DNA of 48,628 nt from Lamprobacter modestohalophilus (lineage in GTDB: Bacteria; Pseudomonadota; Gammaproteobacteria; Chromatiales; Chromatiaceae): NCBI RefSeq assembly GCF_016583905.1, contig NZ_NRRY01000040.1:1-48628 (forward strand). Reading direction: 5' to 3'. Below, piece by piece: positions 15,255-24,701 of the stretch. The notes beneath the pieces are model-generated. The model did not search any database. It saw only the letters and a list, made by a program, of their open reading frames with translations, and was not told where the DNA came from. A program made the position numbers and the translations under genes. Numbering within the stretch: position 1 is the stretch's first letter; each line of letters opens with the position of its first letter.

Positions 15255-15839
15255 TCACTCCGTCTTCAGCGCGCGCACCTGCTCTAGCAGCGCGGGGTCA
15301 TCCCATTCGCGCTCGCCGGTGGCCTTATAGACCAACCGCCCGTCCGGCGCGACGACGAAGGTCGTCGGCAGTCCGCGCATTGGCCAGCGTTGGGTGACCT
15401 TGGAGTCGGTATCGAGCGGCAGCGGAAAGCTCACCGGCACCTGCTCCAAGAAGGCCTGCACCGTCTCTGCGTCTTCTCCGACATTGATGGCGATCATGCC
15501 GATGCCCTCCGCCTCTAACTGCTCCCAGGCGCGCTGCATTGAAGGCATCTCGGCGCGACAGGGTGGACACCAGGTCGCCCAAAAGTTGACGATCAGCGGC
15601 TGGCCTTTGAAGTTAGCAAGCCGATAGACCCTTTCATCAGGCCCAACCAGCTCGAAAGCAGGCGCTTCAGGCTGATCCGGCAACGGCGTCAAGAGCGCAC
15701 CGGACTCTGCGGCCATGGCTGCTGGCGCCAGGACCAGAAGCAGTACCGCAAGGATCAGGGCACGGACGTCGAACGCCGGTCTGCTGTTGAGCACCACGCG
15801 TGGGCTGTTCGGGGATGCGCTTATATGAACTGATTGCAT
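15255..15839 (-). CDS. TlpA-like periplasmic thioredoxin
   Basis: 194 aa with an N-terminal membrane anchor or signal segment at about 27-43 (ALILAVLLLVLAPAAMA) and a thioredoxin fold facing the periplasm. The active site is WCPPC with cysteines at 91 and 94, and a cis-proline lies in MRGLPTTF near 156. TlpA/ResA/CcmG-like proteins keep periplasmic or apocytochrome cysteines reduced. It sits downstream of rnhB but separated from it, with no cytochrome c genes nearby, so a dedicated partner cannot be named. The C-terminus converges on the second CNNM gene. Confidence 0.88.
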   Translation of the reverse strand: MQSVHISASPNSPRVVLNSRPAFDVRALILAVLLLVLAPAAMAAESGALLTPLPDQPEAPAFELVGPDERVYRLANFKGQPLIVNFWATWCPPCRAEMPSMQRAWEQLEAEGIGMIAINVGEDAETVQAFLEQVPVSFPLPLDTDSKVTQRWPMRGLPTTFVVAPDGRLVYKATGEREWDDPALLEQVRALKTE

Positions 15840-15905
15840 TCTGGTTCTCTCGGTCTTGATTGGTATCGGCAGCAGACCACCGACAGATCTGTGGTCATTT
15901 AAGCC

Positions 15906-16529
15906 TCACGAGACTGCGGGCGAAGCACCATTTTGCAGCCGGATGCGGACCGGGGCGAAGCTGCGGCGGTGCTCGATACAGGGGCCGAGCCGATCTAGCG
16001 CCTCGACGTGTGCCTTGGTGCCATAGCCCTTATGCTGAGCGAAACCATAGCCGGGATAGCAGTGATCGAGCCGCCGCATCTCCTGGTCTCGCGCCACCTT
16101 GGCCAAGATTGAGGCGGCACCGATGGATATCACAGTGCGGTCTCCTCGCACCACAGCCTGGGACCGACAGCTAAGCCCGTCGGGACAGCGGTTACCGTCG
16201 ATCAACGCCAGCGTTGGTGACACCGCCAACGCATCGAGCGCGCGACGCATCGCCAGCAATGAGGCCTGCAGGATGTTGATGCGGTCGATCTCAGCGACAT
16301 CGACAAAGGCCACCGCCCAAGCGATCGCTGAATCCTCGATCGCAATCGCCAGTGCTTCGCGCCGTGTCGCTGAGAGCAGCTTTGAGTCGGCGATTCCGGA
16401 CGGACTGTTCGCCGGATCAAGGATCACAGCCGCGGCACAGACCGGCCCCGCGAGTGGGCCGCGGCCTGCTTCATCGACCCCAGCAACGCGCTCGTTCAGA
16501 ACGGGGCCAGCCCCTGCTGGATTAAGCAT
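15906..16529 (-). CDS. rnhB: Ribonuclease HII
   Basis: 207 aa; nicks RNA-DNA hybrids and removes misincorporated ribonucleotides. The family motif [14 protein letters not shown] is at 18-31 with the catalytic Asp-Glu pair, and the second acidic site lies in [11 protein letters not shown]. The segment [16 protein letters not shown] near the C-terminus is also typical. Its start overlaps lpxB by 8 bp, as in the usual lpxB-rnhB order. Confidence 0.95.
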   Translation of the reverse strand: MLNPAGAGPVLNERVAGVDEAGRGPLAGPVCAAAVILDPANSPSGIADSKLLSATRREALAIAIEDSAIAWAVAFVDVAEIDRINILQASLLAMRRALDALAVSPTLALIDGNRCPDGLSCRSQAVVRGDRTVISIGAASILAKVARDQEMRRLDHCYPGYGFAQHKGYGTKAHVEALDRLGPCIEHRRSFAPVRIRLQNGASPAVS

Positions 16530-17958
16530 GGCGGCGGTGATCCCCCGCTCGATCGATCAGAGCCAGGATCGCCTCGGCAGCGCGGTGCGCTGCATTTTGC
16601 CGCAACTCACGATGAATCTCCCGATAGGCTGCGTCGATCTCGGCGCGACGCTCGGCATCGTCGAGCAACGCCAGCAACGCCGGCCCCATCAGATCGGCAC
16701 GACAGCGACCCTGAAGAAACTCGGGCGCCAGCTCGCGCCCGACCAAGAGATTGGCCATCGCCGCATAGCGGACCTTGATCAGCCGCAGCCGGGTCACCAG
16801 CCAATAGGTGAGCGGATGCAGCCGATAGGCGACCAACATCGGCCGCTTCGAGAGGAGTGCCTCCAGTGTTGCGGTCCCTGAAGCCGTCAGCACCAGATCC
16901 GCGGCAGCCATGGCCTCACGACTTTGGCCGTTGACCACCTTGAGCGGGAGTTGCGGCGCCATCTCGCAGCGCATCGCCTCGAAGCGCTGGCGTAACGCCT
17001 CTGAGACCATTGGGGCGATGAAGCGAAGCCCTGGACGCCGGCGATGGCACCAGGCAGCCGTCTCCAGCATCGGCCGCCCAAGCAGCTCGACCTCGCTGCG
17101 ACGGCTGCCGGGAAGGATTGCGATGAGCGCGGTGCCAGACTCCTCGCAAGGTTTGCTCGCTTGTGTCTTGATCGCCTGTGGCTTGCTCGCCGGAGGCTTG
17201 ATCGCTTTAGGTGCTGCAGCTGTAGCCGTTGGCCCTTCCACTCCTGAATCCTCAGCACTAGGCGCATTCGACACACCCACATGTTTATCAACCGCTTGCA
17301 CCACAAGCGACGGGTCAGTGGCTACAGCAACCAGCGAATCGAGGCTGATACCGAGGGCACGGCACGCAGCCTCGCGATCGGGCTGCAGCGGAAAATCATC
17401 GGCGAGCGGATGGCCAATGTAGGTGACCGGCACCCGATGCTCGCGCAGGAAGTCAGCCTCAAACGGAAAGATGCTCAGCATCAGATCAACCGAGCGCCGG
17501 ATCTGCTTCACCCGCCCAGGACGCCAGGCCCAGACCGTCGGGCTCACCAGATGCACGGTTGGGATACCTCGAGCGCGCAGACGGCGCTCCAGGCCAAGGT
17601 TAAAGTCTGGTGCGTCGACACCAATCACCAGCAGCGGATTCAGCTGCTGCAGCCCGCGCACGAGATCGCGGCGCGCACGCAGCAGATCCGGCAGCACCTT
17701 GGCCACCTCGACCAATCCCATGACCGAGAGCCGCTCCATCGGCAACAGGGTCTCGCACCCCGCTGCGAGCATCTTCGGACCCGCAACGCCAATAAAGCGC
17801 AGCTCCGGACGCCGCTCGCGCAGTGCCTGAACCAGCAGCGCGCCAAGCTGATCGCCAGAGGGTTCGTTGGCGACGATGCCGATCAGTGGACGGGAACGAC
17901 TCAAATCGAGCGATGGCACGGCGAAGCGATCAGCGGACGATGCTGCGCGCGCTCGCAC
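16522..17958 (-). CDS. lpxB: Lipid-A-disaccharide synthase with an extra insertion
   Basis: Condenses UDP-2,3-diacylglucosamine with lipid X to the lipid A disaccharide at the inner membrane. The N-terminal motif appears as VANEPSGD (29-36), and [15 protein letters not shown] and [13 protein letters not shown] are family hallmarks. The protein has 478 aa, about 95 more than usual. Most of the excess is a Ser/Ala/Pro/Lys-rich stretch at about 212-276, just before ILPGSRR, built partly of four 15-bp tandem repeats (17149-17208). The start at 17958 is a GTG overlapping lpxA by 29 bp; a GTG at 17919 would avoid overlap. The reading frame is intact throughout, so the enzyme is probably functional. 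Confidence 0.92.
   Translation of the reverse strand: MRARAASSADRFAVPSLDLSRSRPLIGIVANEPSGDQLGALLVQALRERRPELRFIGVAGPKMLAAGCETLLPMERLSVMGLVEVAKVLPDLLRARRDLVRGLQQLNPLLVIGVDAPDFNLGLERRLRARGIPTVHLVSPTVWAWRPGRVKQIRRSVDLMLSIFPFEADFLREHRVPVTYIGHPLADDFPLQPDREAACRALGISLDSLVAVATDPSLVVQAVDKHVGVSNAPSAEDSGVEGPTATAAAPKAIKPPASKPQAIKTQASKPCEESGTALIAILPGSRRSEVELLGRPMLETAAWCHRRRPGLRFIAPMVSEALRQRFEAMRCEMAPQLPLKVVNGQSREAMAAADLVLTASGTATLEALLSKRPMLVAYRLHPLTYWLVTRLRLIKVRYAAMANLLVGRELAPEFLQGRCRADLMGPALLALLDDAERRAEIDAAYREIHRELRQNAAHRAAEAILALIDRAGDHRRHA
17149..17208 (-). repeat. Four 15-bp tandem repeats inside lpxB
   Basis: Four consecutive 15-bp units (17149-17163, 17164-17178, 17179-17193, 17194-17208) encode degenerate pentapeptides of the form x-Ala-(Ile/Ser)-Lys-(Pro/Thr), alternating Ile and Ser. 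The alternation suggests a 30-bp unit that was duplicated. The repeat lies in the extra loop of LpxB. Confidence 0.85.
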
Positions 17959-18700
17959 TGAGGAACGCGGTCATCGCTGCGACCACCGGCTCTGCCTCAG
18001 CGAGTTCATCGAGCGCGCGCGTTGACTCATCGAGCTTGAGGTTCGACAGATAGAGCAGCCGGTATGCGCGCCGAATGGCGCTGATCTGCTCGGTCGAGAA
18101 CTGTCGGCGCTTGAGACCCTCGCTATTGATGCCGCGCGGCACCGCGGGATGACCGTCGATGGTGATATAGGGTGGCACGTCCTTGCCAATCACCGAGCCC
18201 ATCGCGCTAAAGCTATGCGCACCGATCCGACAGAACTGATGCACGATCGTGAAACCACCGAGGATGGCCCAGTCCTCGATCACCACATGGCCGCCAAGGG
18301 AGGCGGCGTTGGCCATGATCACCTGGTCGCCAATGATGCAATCATGCGCCACATGGGTATAGGCCATGAACAGGTTGTCATTGCCGATGCGGGTCTCGCC
18401 ATAGCCCTGAATGGTGCCGCGATGGATGGTCGCTGACTCACGCACCACATTGCGGTCTCCGATGGACAAAGTCGTCGGCTCACCACCGTATTTCTTGTCT
18501 TGTGGGTCTTCGCCAACCGAGGCGAACTGAAAGACCCGGTTGTCTCGACCGATGACAGTCGGCCCGCGCACGATGGCATGGGGGCCAATTCGGGTACCAC
18601 GACCAATGCTGACATCGGCACCGATGATGGCATAGGGTCCAACCTCGACGTCTAAGTCTAATTGCGCCGACTGATCGACGACCGCGGTTGGATGGATCAA
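17930..18700 (-). CDS. lpxA: UDP-N-acetylglucosamine acyltransferase
   Basis: 256 aa, the first committed step of lipid A synthesis: transfers 3-hydroxyacyl from ACP to UDP-GlcNAc. The N-terminus MIHPTAVVDQSAQLD and a run of hexapeptide repeats to about residue 190 give the left-handed beta helix. YTHVAHDCIIGD near 115-126 contains the catalytic histidine. The helical C-terminal domain includes LKRRQFSTEQISAIRRAYR. It starts 3 bp after fabZ. Confidence 0.96.
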   Translation of the reverse strand: MIHPTAVVDQSAQLDLDVEVGPYAIIGADVSIGRGTRIGPHAIVRGPTVIGRDNRVFQFASVGEDPQDKKYGGEPTTLSIGDRNVVRESATIHRGTIQGYGETRIGNDNLFMAYTHVAHDCIIGDQVIMANAASLGGHVVIEDWAILGGFTIVHQFCRIGAHSFSAMGSVIGKDVPPYITIDGHPAVPRGINSEGLKRRQFSTEQISAIRRAYRLLYLSNLKLDESTRALDELAEAEPVVAAMTAFLSASARSIVR

Positions 18701-18703
18701 GGC

Positions 18704-19147
18704 TCAGAAGTCCCGCGCTGTGCACATAATCTCAGCACTCGCGACCATGCGATCATCGACGCGCGCCTCACCGGAGAACTTCCAGATGCCGCGCTTGACA
18801 TTGCGGATCTGGACGTCGAGGAAGAGTTGATCACCGGGCTCGACCGGACGTTTGAAGCGCGCCTTGTCAATGCCGACGAAGTAGTAGAGGGATTTTTCAC
18901 CCACCTCCTCCGGTCGCGACTCCATCGCCAACAGCCCAGTCGCCTGGGCCAGAGCCTCGATGATCAACACCCCCGGCATCACCGGGCGCACCGGGAAATG
19001 GCCAGCAAAATAAGGTTCGTTGAAGGTCACGTTCTTCAAGCCGATCAGTTGCTCATTGGGCTTGAATAGCACCACGCGATCAACCAATAGAAACGGATAG
19101 CGGTGCGGCAGCAGGCTGAGCACCTTATGGATATCCATGTTAATCAA
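18704..19147 (-). CDS. fabZ: 3-hydroxyacyl-ACP dehydratase
   Basis: Dehydrates 3-hydroxyacyl-ACP in type II fatty acid synthesis and competes with LpxA/LpxD for the same substrates. The hot-dog motif [14 protein letters not shown] holds the catalytic histidine, and [20 protein letters not shown] carries the glutamate helix. 147 aa. GGAGGT precedes a TTG at 19147 by four bases and an ATG at 19138 by thirteen; the TTG start is compatible with spacing, but the ATG (MDIHKVL) matches usual FabZ starts. Lies between lpxD and lpxA. Confidence 0.95.
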   Translation of the reverse strand: MINMDIHKVLSLLPHRYPFLLVDRVVLFKPNEQLIGLKNVTFNEPYFAGHFPVRPVMPGVLIIEALAQATGLLAMESRPEEVGEKSLYYFVGIDKARFKRPVEPGDQLFLDVQIRNVKRGIWKFSGEARVDDRMVASAEIMCTARDF

Positions 19148-19212
19148 GACTACCTCCAGAGAGCCGGCTGCACGCCAACATCACGCTGTCTCATCACCTT
19201 ACTCGCTCTTGC

Positions 19213-20256
19213 TCAGTCTGCTTGGTCGCGCTGAGCCTTCTGCAGCTCGGCCACCCGCTCCTCGAGCCGCCGCAAGCGCTTTGCCATCTCGTCGAGATGA
19301 CGAAATCGTGCGACGTTACGTCGCCAATCAGCACTTGGCATGGCTGGAATCCCACTGCTATAGGTACCGGGCTGCTCAAATGACCGGGTCACCATCGCCA
19401 TGCCAGTGAAATGCACGTCATCACCGATATCGAGGTGCCCCGCCATGCCGACAGCGCCGGCGATCGTGCAGCCCTTACCAATGCGCGTCGATCCGGAAAT
19501 CCCGGAGCAAGCCGCCATTGCGGTATGGTCTCCAATCTCGACGTTGTGCCCAATCTGGATCAGGTTGTCGATCTTAACCCCATCGCCAACCACCGTCTCA
19601 CCAATGGCGCCGCGATCCACGGCACTGTTGGTGCCAACTTCAACATCGTCGCCAAGACGCACGCGCCCGATCTGCGGAACACGAATCCAGCGCTCGCCGT
19701 CGCGCGCGAAACCAAACCCATCGCGGCCGATGACCGCACCAGGGTGCAATAGTACACGTTTGCCGATGATCGTCCGCTCGCAGACCGTGACCGAAGCCAC
19801 CAAACGCGTCTCGGCGCCGATCAGGCTATCGCGCTGAATCACACAGTGAGGCCCGATCTCGACCCCAGCCGCAATCCGTACCCCATCCTCGATGACACAG
19901 AGCGCGCCGATGGATGCGGACGGGTGAACCTCGGCGCCTGCCGCAATCACGGCACTCGGATGGCACCCGACAGGTGAGCGGCTGCGTGGATGCAGCAGTT
20001 CGGCAGCACGCGCGAATGCCAAAACCGGATTGTCGACCAGCAGGCAAGCACAGGGCGCTTCCGCAGCCAAGGCAGGCGCCAAAATGACGGCCCCCGCAGT
20101 GGTCACCCGCAGCGCATGACGAAACTTCTCAGAGCTGACGTAGGTCACGCCGAAAGGGTTTGCATCGGTCAATGCACAGACATCATTGATCTCGATGACG
20201 GCACCGGGATCGCTCAACTCGGCACCGATTCGATTGGCAAGCTCAGTCAGCAGCAT
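19213..20256 (-). CDS. lpxD: UDP-3-O-acylglucosamine N-acyltransferase
   Basis: 347 aa. Adds the second 3-hydroxyacyl chain to the UDP-glucosamine precursor of lipid A. The N-terminal uridine-binding domain (~1-100) is followed by the left-handed beta helix; HNVEIGDHTAMAACSGISG holds the catalytic histidine region. The C-terminal helix ends in LRRLEERVAELQKAQR, a short coiled coil. It lies 51 bp downstream of skp and 65 bp upstream of fabZ. Confidence 0.95.
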   Translation of the reverse strand: MLLTELANRIGAELSDPGAVIEINDVCALTDANPFGVTYVSSEKFRHALRVTTAGAVILAPALAAEAPCACLLVDNPVLAFARAAELLHPRSRSPVGCHPSAVIAAGAEVHPSASIGALCVIEDGVRIAAGVEIGPHCVIQRDSLIGAETRLVASVTVCERTIIGKRVLLHPGAVIGRDGFGFARDGERWIRVPQIGRVRLGDDVEVGTNSAVDRGAIGETVVGDGVKIDNLIQIGHNVEIGDHTAMAACSGISGSTRIGKGCTIAGAVGMAGHLDIGDDVHFTGMAMVTRSFEQPGTYSSGIPAMPSADWRRNVARFRHLDEMAKRLRRLEERVAELQKAQRDQAD

Positions 20257-20307
20257 CGTCTTTGCAGTCTCGAGACGTCATACGAGGCGATCACCGCACC
20301 GGTAGCC

Positions 20308-20823
20308 TCAGCGCTTCTCAAAGACCTCTTTCAGGCGGCCGATCACCTCATCTGAGATATCCGCGCGCGGACTCGAATAGACCACGCCTTCACTCAAGAT
20401 CAGGTCGAAGCCTTTGTCCTTCGCGACCTGCTCAACAACCTCTTCTACCTGTTGCACGAGCTTCGTGCGCAGATCGCTCTGGCGCAGCGCGAAGTCCGCT
20501 TGCAGTTCCTCCTGCGCATAGCGCAGCCGACGCTCACGAGCACGAATGTCGTTGCGCAGCCGTGTGGCTTCGTCGGCGCGCATCAAGGCGCCATCACGCT
20601 CGAGGCGCGTCTCCAGCCGAGCGATATCTTCCTGCTGCGAGGTCAACTCGGCCTCGCGCTCCTGCGCCTCTGCGCTCAGCAGATTGCGCGCGGCCTCGTA
20701 CTGAGGCGACTCCTCGACGATCCGATTCGGGTCAATCACAGCAATACGGAATGCCTCATCCGCTAACGCCGAGCCGGCGAGCAGCAAGGATAAGACGGAA
20801 GCGATCCAGCGATGTTTCAACAT
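20308..20823 (-). CDS. skp: Periplasmic chaperone Skp/OmpH
   Basis: 171 aa. Signal peptide at 1-21 (cleavage near SALA-D). The mature part begins FRIAVIDPNRIVEESPQY and is followed by a long charged coiled coil (~45-120) forming the tentacles of the trimer, then a C-terminal beta segment with LILSEGVVYSSPRADIS. Skp carries unfolded outer-membrane proteins to BamA, which is encoded 12 bp upstream in the same operon. Confidence 0.92.
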   Translation of the reverse strand: MLKHRWIASVLSLLLAGSALADEAFRIAVIDPNRIVEESPQYEAARNLLSAEAQEREAELTSQQEDIARLETRLERDGALMRADEATRLRNDIRARERRLRYAQEELQADFALRQSDLRTKLVQQVEEVVEQVAKDKGFDLILSEGVVYSSPRADISDEVIGRLKEVFEKR

Positions 20824-20835
20824 AGTGATTCGGCT

Positions 20836-23166
20836 CTAGAATGCTTGGCCGAAGGAGAATTGGAAGATCTGAGTCTCATCCTGATCCGTCGAATTGATCG
20901 GATAGGCCAGACTCACAGACAGCGCACCCACGGGCGATAGCCACGCGAACGAGAGACCCGTCGAGTAGCGCAGCTCGCCAAGGTCGAAACCGGTTGGTGT
21001 GACCAAAGGATCGGTCTCGGTCCACCACACATTACCAAAGTCGAAGAAGGCGCCGAGGCGAACGGTATTCTCGAAGCGTCCGCCGATGGGTGGCGGTGCA
21101 TAGACCTCGAGCGAGCCGGTGAGCTTTAGGTTGCCACCAACCGGGTCCTCATTCCCGCCAACCTCCCGCGGACCGAGCGAGTAGGCGTCATAGCCGCGCA
21201 CCGACTGCGGGCCACCCGCGTAGAAGTTCTCAAAGAATGGCAATTGCGCGGTATCCCCATAGCCGGCGCCATAGCCGAGGTCGCCCTTCGCAGCAAAGGT
21301 AAAACGGCGTGTCAGCGGGATGTACTGCCGCCCCTGAACATTCAGCCGATAGTATTGAAGGTCGCTCCCCGGGATCGCAATCTCGCCAAATACGCGCTGC
21401 AGCGTGCCTTGGTTGGGAAAGATGGCCGAATCGCGGCTGTCCTTGGTATAGCTTGCGGTGACAAAGAAATCATTGAACTTGTCGCCATTGTCCAGCACAA
21501 AGTCCTGCGCCAGTGGCGATGCCCCGCCCGGAAAGAAGTGCGTGTACTGATAGCGAAATCCGAGGCCGGCACGGCTGTTATCGGAGATTGGCAGGCCAAA
21601 ATTGATCTCGGCGACGCCAACGTCGGTCGTATAATCGGCGCCGGTGAGATCGTCAAAATTGGTCGCCCTGTAACTCAGATCAAAGCCGCGGCTAATGCCG
21701 TCGACCGTGTAATAGGGGTTGGTGTAGGCCAGCCGATAGAGTTGAGAACTGCGGCTCGTATTCAGTGCCAACGAGACGCGCTTACCGGTACCGAGGAAGT
21801 TATTCTGGGTCACACTGGCATTGAACAAGATGCCCTGCGACTGCGAAAAGCCGACGCCAGCAAGCAGGTTGCCAGAGGGCCTTTCCTTCACCGTCACATC
21901 AACATCCACCTGATCGGCGAGGCCGGGCACAGCTGGCGTTTCGAGCGTGACATCTTCAAAGTAGCCGAGTCGCTGCAAGCGCTCGCGCGAGCGTTTGACC
22001 AGCTCGGTGGAGAACCAGGCCCGCTCCAGCTGGCGCATCTCGCGCCGCAACACGACGTCACGGGTGCGTGTGTTGCCTTCCATGTTGATCCGGCGGACGT
22101 AGACACGCTTGCCGGGGTCGACAAAGAAGGTGATGGTGACCTCCTTGTTTTCCTCATCGATCTCCGGCACCGCGTTGACGTTGGCAAAGGCATAGCCCTC
22201 ACTGCCCAACAATTCGGAGATTCGCTCAGCGCTCTCGGTCGCCTTGATGCGAGAGAAGTCTTCGCCGCGACGCAGGTGGATCAGCGGAAACAGTTCCTCG
22301 GTTGGGACCGAAGACTCACCCGCCAGCTTGATGTCTTTCACCCGATAGACATCACCCTCTTCGACAGCGATGGTGACGTACATGCCGTCCTTATCCGGGC
22401 TGATCGAGACTTGGGTCGAGGTGATCTGGAAATTGACGTAGCCGCGATCGAGATAGAAGGAACGCAGATCCTCGAGATCACCGCCCAACTTCTGCTTCGA
22501 ATACTGGTCGTTCTTGGTATAGAACGAGTACCACCGGGTCGTACCCAGCTCGAACTGCTTCAGCAGCTCTTTGTCGTCAAAGGCCTCGTTACCGATGATA
22601 TTGATCTGTTTGATGCGCGCGGTCCGGCCTTCGGTGATCGCGATCCTGACCCCCACCCGGTTCCGCTCCAGCGGAGAGACCGTGGATTCGATGTCGACCC
22701 CATACTTGCCGGCACCGAAATACTGCCGTCGCAGCTCCTGCTCGATGCGATCCAGCATGGCTGGATTGAATACCCGGCCCTCGGCCAGGCCGATCTCTTC
22801 GAGACCCTGCTTGAGCTGCTCCGTCTTCAGGGATTTGTTGCCAGAGAGGTCGATCTGCGCGATGGCCGGGCGCTCGCGCACCACGACGATCAGCACATCG
22901 CCTTCGCGCTCGACCTTGACATCACTGAAGAAGCCGGTCGAGTAGAGCGAGCGGATGATGTTGCCGGTAATGCCGTCGCTCACCCGGTCCCCGACCTGGA
23001 CCGGCAGGTAGTTGAAGATGGTTCCAGCAGCGATGCGCTGAAGACCCTCGACGCGAATATCGGCAACCTCGAATTCAGCGGCCTGGACGCCGACGGCGAG
23101 GAACAGCAAGGCGAAAACCGCTGCCCTCAATCGGCCTACTGCGCTGATGGCGCGAGACGACGTCAC
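20836..23166 (-). CDS. bamA: Outer membrane protein assembly factor BamA
   Basis: Inserts beta-barrel proteins into the outer membrane. The preferred start is a GTG at 23166 (AGGAGGT just upstream), giving 776 aa with a signal peptide ending near GVQAAEF; the ATG at 23211 would add 15 residues before the signal. Five POTRA domains (~25-425) include VADIRVEGLQRI and RINMEGNTRTRDVVLRREM. The barrel (~430-776) has GGPQSVRGYDAYSLGPRE, the conserved loop-6 VRGY motif, and ends in a C-terminal Phe. It lies between rseP and skp, as usual. Confidence 0.96.
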   Translation of the reverse strand: MTSSRAISAVGRLRAAVFALLFLAVGVQAAEFEVADIRVEGLQRIAAGTIFNYLPVQVGDRVSDGITGNIIRSLYSTGFFSDVKVEREGDVLIVVVRERPAIAQIDLSGNKSLKTEQLKQGLEEIGLAEGRVFNPAMLDRIEQELRRQYFGAGKYGVDIESTVSPLERNRVGVRIAITEGRTARIKQINIIGNEAFDDKELLKQFELGTTRWYSFYTKNDQYSKQKLGGDLEDLRSFYLDRGYVNFQITSTQVSISPDKDGMYVTIAVEEGDVYRVKDIKLAGESSVPTEELFPLIHLRRGEDFSRIKATESAERISELLGSEGYAFANVNAVPEIDEENKEVTITFFVDPGKRVYVRRINMEGNTRTRDVVLRREMRQLERAWFSTELVKRSRERLQRLGYFEDVTLETPAVPGLADQVDVDVTVKERPSGNLLAGVGFSQSQGILFNASVTQNNFLGTGKRVSLALNTSRSSQLYRLAYTNPYYTVDGISRGFDLSYRATNFDDLTGADYTTDVGVAEINFGLPISDNSRAGLGFRYQYTHFFPGGASPLAQDFVLDNGDKFNDFFVTASYTKDSRDSAIFPNQGTLQRVFGEIAIPGSDLQYYRLNVQGRQYIPLTRRFTFAAKGDLGYGAGYGDTAQLPFFENFYAGGPQSVRGYDAYSLGPREVGGNEDPVGGNLKLTGSLEVYAPPPIGGRFENTVRLGAFFDFGNVWWTETDPLVTPTGFDLGELRYSTGLSFAWLSPVGALSVSLAYPINSTDQDETQIFQFSFGQAF

Positions 23167-23330
23167 ATTGACCTCCTGGACAGGAAACGAACGATGCTTT
23201 AGGCCCGGCATGGTCAGGCTTACGAGACGCCATCAAACCAGATGATAACGACCTGCGTGACCCAACGCCTGCAAAGCGCTCGAGTATAAGGGATTTACCC
23301 AAATCAGCCCAGCGAGATCACACCGCGGGA

Positions 23331-24695
23331 TCAACTCAGGAATCGTGCGATGTCGACGTAGAAGGCCAGCGCCATCAGGGAGATCAGCAACGCAATGCCG
23401 ATGCGTTGGCCCTGCTCCTGCACCGCGTCGGACAAGGGACGGCCGATCACGCCTTCAATCGCGAAGTAGAGGAGATGACCGCCATCGAGCACCGGGATAG
23501 GGAACAGGTTGATCAAGCCGAGACTCACGCTCAACAAGGCGAGGAACTGAACGAACGAAGACAAACCGTAGCTTGCGGTCTGGCCCGCTGCATTGGCGAT
23601 ACCGATGGGACTGCTGATGTTCTCGACCGAAGCCGTGCCGACCAGCATCTTACCGACGATCTGCAAGGTCAAGACCGACACGTCGACCACCCGCCGCGCG
23701 GCCTGGCCAATGGCCTCGACGGGTCCGTAAGAGACCCAGACCTCTTGCTCGTCGAGCAGCTCGTCGGGAAACTGGACACCCGCGCCGATACGCCCACTCT
23801 GCTCACCGTCGACCTCGACCGACCGTGGGCGGATCGAGAGCATCAAACGCTCTGCCCCGCGCTGGATCGAGAGACGCAAGACCTGATCAGGGTGCGCCTG
23901 CACCGTCTCGACCAGCTCCTGCCAATCGCCAATCTCGACGCCATCGACTTGCAGAACCCGATCGCCGACTTTCAGCCCCGCCTCCGCTGCCGGCTCGCCG
24001 GGAATCAGCTCACCGATGACTGCGGGAATCAACGGTGATGCGCGTTGCAGACCAATCGCATCGAGAAAGCCCTGGCCAGGCTCGAGATCGGCTAGCAGAT
24101 CGCCGTTCAGGATATGAACCTGTTCGCTGCCATCGGGGCGCTGGACCCGGATGTTAAGGTCGTCCCCGCCGATCCCCTCGGACAGGGTTGTGAGCCAGAC
24201 TGAACTCCAAGTCGGCGTCGGACGATCGCCAACCTCGAGCACGAGATCGCCGGGCTCAAAGCCGGCCTCAGCAGCGATACTCTCCGGCGCCACCTCCCCA
24301 ATCTCTGGCTTCAGACCCGACTGCCCGGCCATGAAGAGGAGCCAATAGAGCAGGAAAGCGAACAGAAAGTTGAACGCTGGGCCAGCGACCACGATGGCCG
24401 AGCGTATCCACAGCTTTTGCCGGTTGAAGGCCTGTGCCAGCTCCGCCTCGGGGACAGGCTCTTCTCGCTCGTCGAGCATCTTAACGTAACCACCGGCCGG
24501 TATCGCCGCGATCACGTACTCGGTCGGATCGTCGCGCCGGCGCCAGGTGAGCAGCGGACGCCCGAAGCCGATCGAGAACCGCAGAACCTTGACACCGAGC
24601 CGACGAGCGACCCAGAAGTGCCCGAATTCGTGCACGGTCACCAGGACAATGATGGCAACCAGGAAGGCACCGAGTTTGAGGAGAAGATCTAGCAT
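23331..24695 (-). CDS. rseP: Site-2 protease RseP
   Basis: 454-aa inner-membrane zinc protease that cleaves anti-sigma factor RseA in the sigma-E envelope stress response. The HEFGH zinc motif is at 22-26 and the third ligand segment LFPIPVLDGGH near 397-407. Two PDZ domains lie between (~115-190 and ~205-285), and four membrane helices are visible. It sits between dxr (6 bp upstream) and bamA. Confidence 0.95.
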   Translation of the reverse strand: MLDLLLKLGAFLVAIIVLVTVHEFGHFWVARRLGVKVLRFSIGFGRPLLTWRRRDDPTEYVIAAIPAGGYVKMLDEREEPVPEAELAQAFNRQKLWIRSAIVVAGPAFNFLFAFLLYWLLFMAGQSGLKPEIGEVAPESIAAEAGFEPGDLVLEVGDRPTPTWSSVWLTTLSEGIGGDDLNIRVQRPDGSEQVHILNGDLLADLEPGQGFLDAIGLQRASPLIPAVIGELIPGEPAAEAGLKVGDRVLQVDGVEIGDWQELVETVQAHPDQVLRLSIQRGAERLMLSIRPRSVEVDGEQSGRIGAGVQFPDELLDEQEVWVSYGPVEAIGQAARRVVDVSVLTLQIVGKMLVGTASVENISSPIGIANAAGQTASYGLSSFVQFLALLSVSLGLINLFPIPVLDGGHLLYFAIEGVIGRPLSDAVQEQGQRIGIALLISLMALAFYVDIARFLS

Positions 24696-24701
24696 CGTGG
24701 C

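Noticed and set aside
21244-23202. A 652-aa open frame on the plus strand
   Set aside because: It is the antisense of bamA, whose protein is unmistakable on the minus strand. High GC content keeps the opposite frame open.
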